Shown here: one piece after another, positions 22,145 to 22,397 of the stretch
Position numbering within the stretch: the first letter of the stretch is position 1
How the letters are laid out: each line of letters begins with the position of its first letter
From: Candidatus Magasanikbacteria bacterium CG_4_10_14_0_2_um_filter_41_10
GTDB lineage: Bacteria > Patescibacteriota > Patescibacteriia > Magasanikbacterales > UBA922
Length of the DNA stretch: 22,397 nucleotides
NCBI GenBank assembly: GCA_002792995.1
Contig: PFPJ01000086.1
Location: 1-22,397 of the forward strand
Direction: 5' to 3'
Made by a program: the position numbers and the translations under genes
The notes under the pieces: model-generated
What the model saw: only the letters and a program-made list of their open reading frames with translations
Databases searched by the model: none
What the model was told of the DNA's origin: nothing

Positions 22145-22397
22145 ATGGAAGAAAACACACCTATGTCAGGCATGAACCAAGGGAAAACATTCCTTCTCGG
22201 TATCGTTGCTGGCGTCTTGGTCCTATGTACCATTGGATTCTTTATTCTCCTCAGCATGCAGCTTGGGGACAAAGATACAAAGGTTGCCGTCAACGCAGGA
22301 ACACCAACGCAAGTTGCCAATACTGGCAATGCTGCACCAACAGCAATTACCCTTGAGCCAGTTGCGGATGATGAACATATCAAAGGAGCAAAGAAAG
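22145..22397 (+). CDS. N-terminus of a membrane-anchored, probably DsbA-like protein (partial)
   Basis: The window ends inside this gene after 84 codons. Visible are a short polar leader, a transmembrane helix (about 14-36), a Thr/Ala/Asn-rich linker, and the segment PVADDEHIKGAKK. In many CPR proteins this kind of segment directly precedes a thioredoxin-fold domain of the DsbA type (next expected: a VTIVEYSDF strand and a CPFC or CPYC site), but the active site lies outside the window. Its position after ccdA supports a role in extracytoplasmic disulfide chemistry. The DsbA call is inference. Confidence 0.7.
   Translation, partial: MEENTPMSGMNQGKTFLLGIVAGVLVLCTIGFFILLSMQLGDKDTKVAVNAGTPTQVANTGNAAPTAITLEPVADDEHIKGAKK

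Overview
The window looks like part of a compact, moderately AT-rich bacterial chromosome, most likely a Patescibacteria (CPR, Parcubacteria-like) genome. This rests on small tightly packed operons, mostly without Shine-Dalgarno sites, and on typical CPR-style surface proteins (cohesin and dockerin modules, a DUF916-like protein with a LysM module, PsbP-like lipoproteins) next to ordinary housekeeping genes. No 16S rRNA or other taxonomic marker is present, so the lineage is an inference. Genes read as standard code with TGA as stop.

Layout. (1) Positions 1-440 hold a possible tail of an upstream gene, then a small GC-rich gene (127-339) with a strong Shine-Dalgarno site, a long hairpin and a terminator. 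(2) Positions 455-3634 are housekeeping: era (minus), rplI and pyrG (plus). (3) Positions 3697-13671 form a roughly 10-kb minus-strand surface operon of seven genes whose ends overlap or lie at most 18 bases apart. In transcription order they are: a small secreted WxL-like domain protein, a DUF916-like membrane protein with LysM, a 1243-residue adhesin ending in the same WxL-like domain, a dockerin protein, two membrane-anchored cohesin proteins, and a small protein of unknown function. (4) Positions 13896-16353 hold a minus-strand operon with a zinc metallopeptidase and two paralogous PsbP-like envelope proteins. (5) Positions 16471-19746 carry dnaG and rpoD. (6) Positions 19792-21198 hold a nickel superoxide dismutase system: sodX-like peptidase and sodN, both minus, split by a second GC-rich plus-strand cassette (20143-20643) and a REP-like palindrome. 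(7) Positions 21315-22397 carry ccdA and the start of a membrane-anchored protein, probably DsbA-like.

How they fit together. The surface operon resembles the small-WxL / large-WxL / DUF916 loci of Firmicutes, joined to a cohesin-dockerin pair, and may build one cell-surface complex. SodX would trim the SodN propeptide to free the nickel-binding His. CcdA would pass electrons across the membrane to extracytoplasmic thiol proteins such as the neighbour. The two GC-rich cassettes share an almost identical start context, unlike every other gene here, and look like a family of self-contained inserted units.

There is no stretch above 300 bases without a gene. The largest gaps (1304-1460, 13672-13895, 20576-20733) hold promoters, palindromes and terminators as listed. 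I saw no tRNA, rRNA, CRISPR array or transposase.
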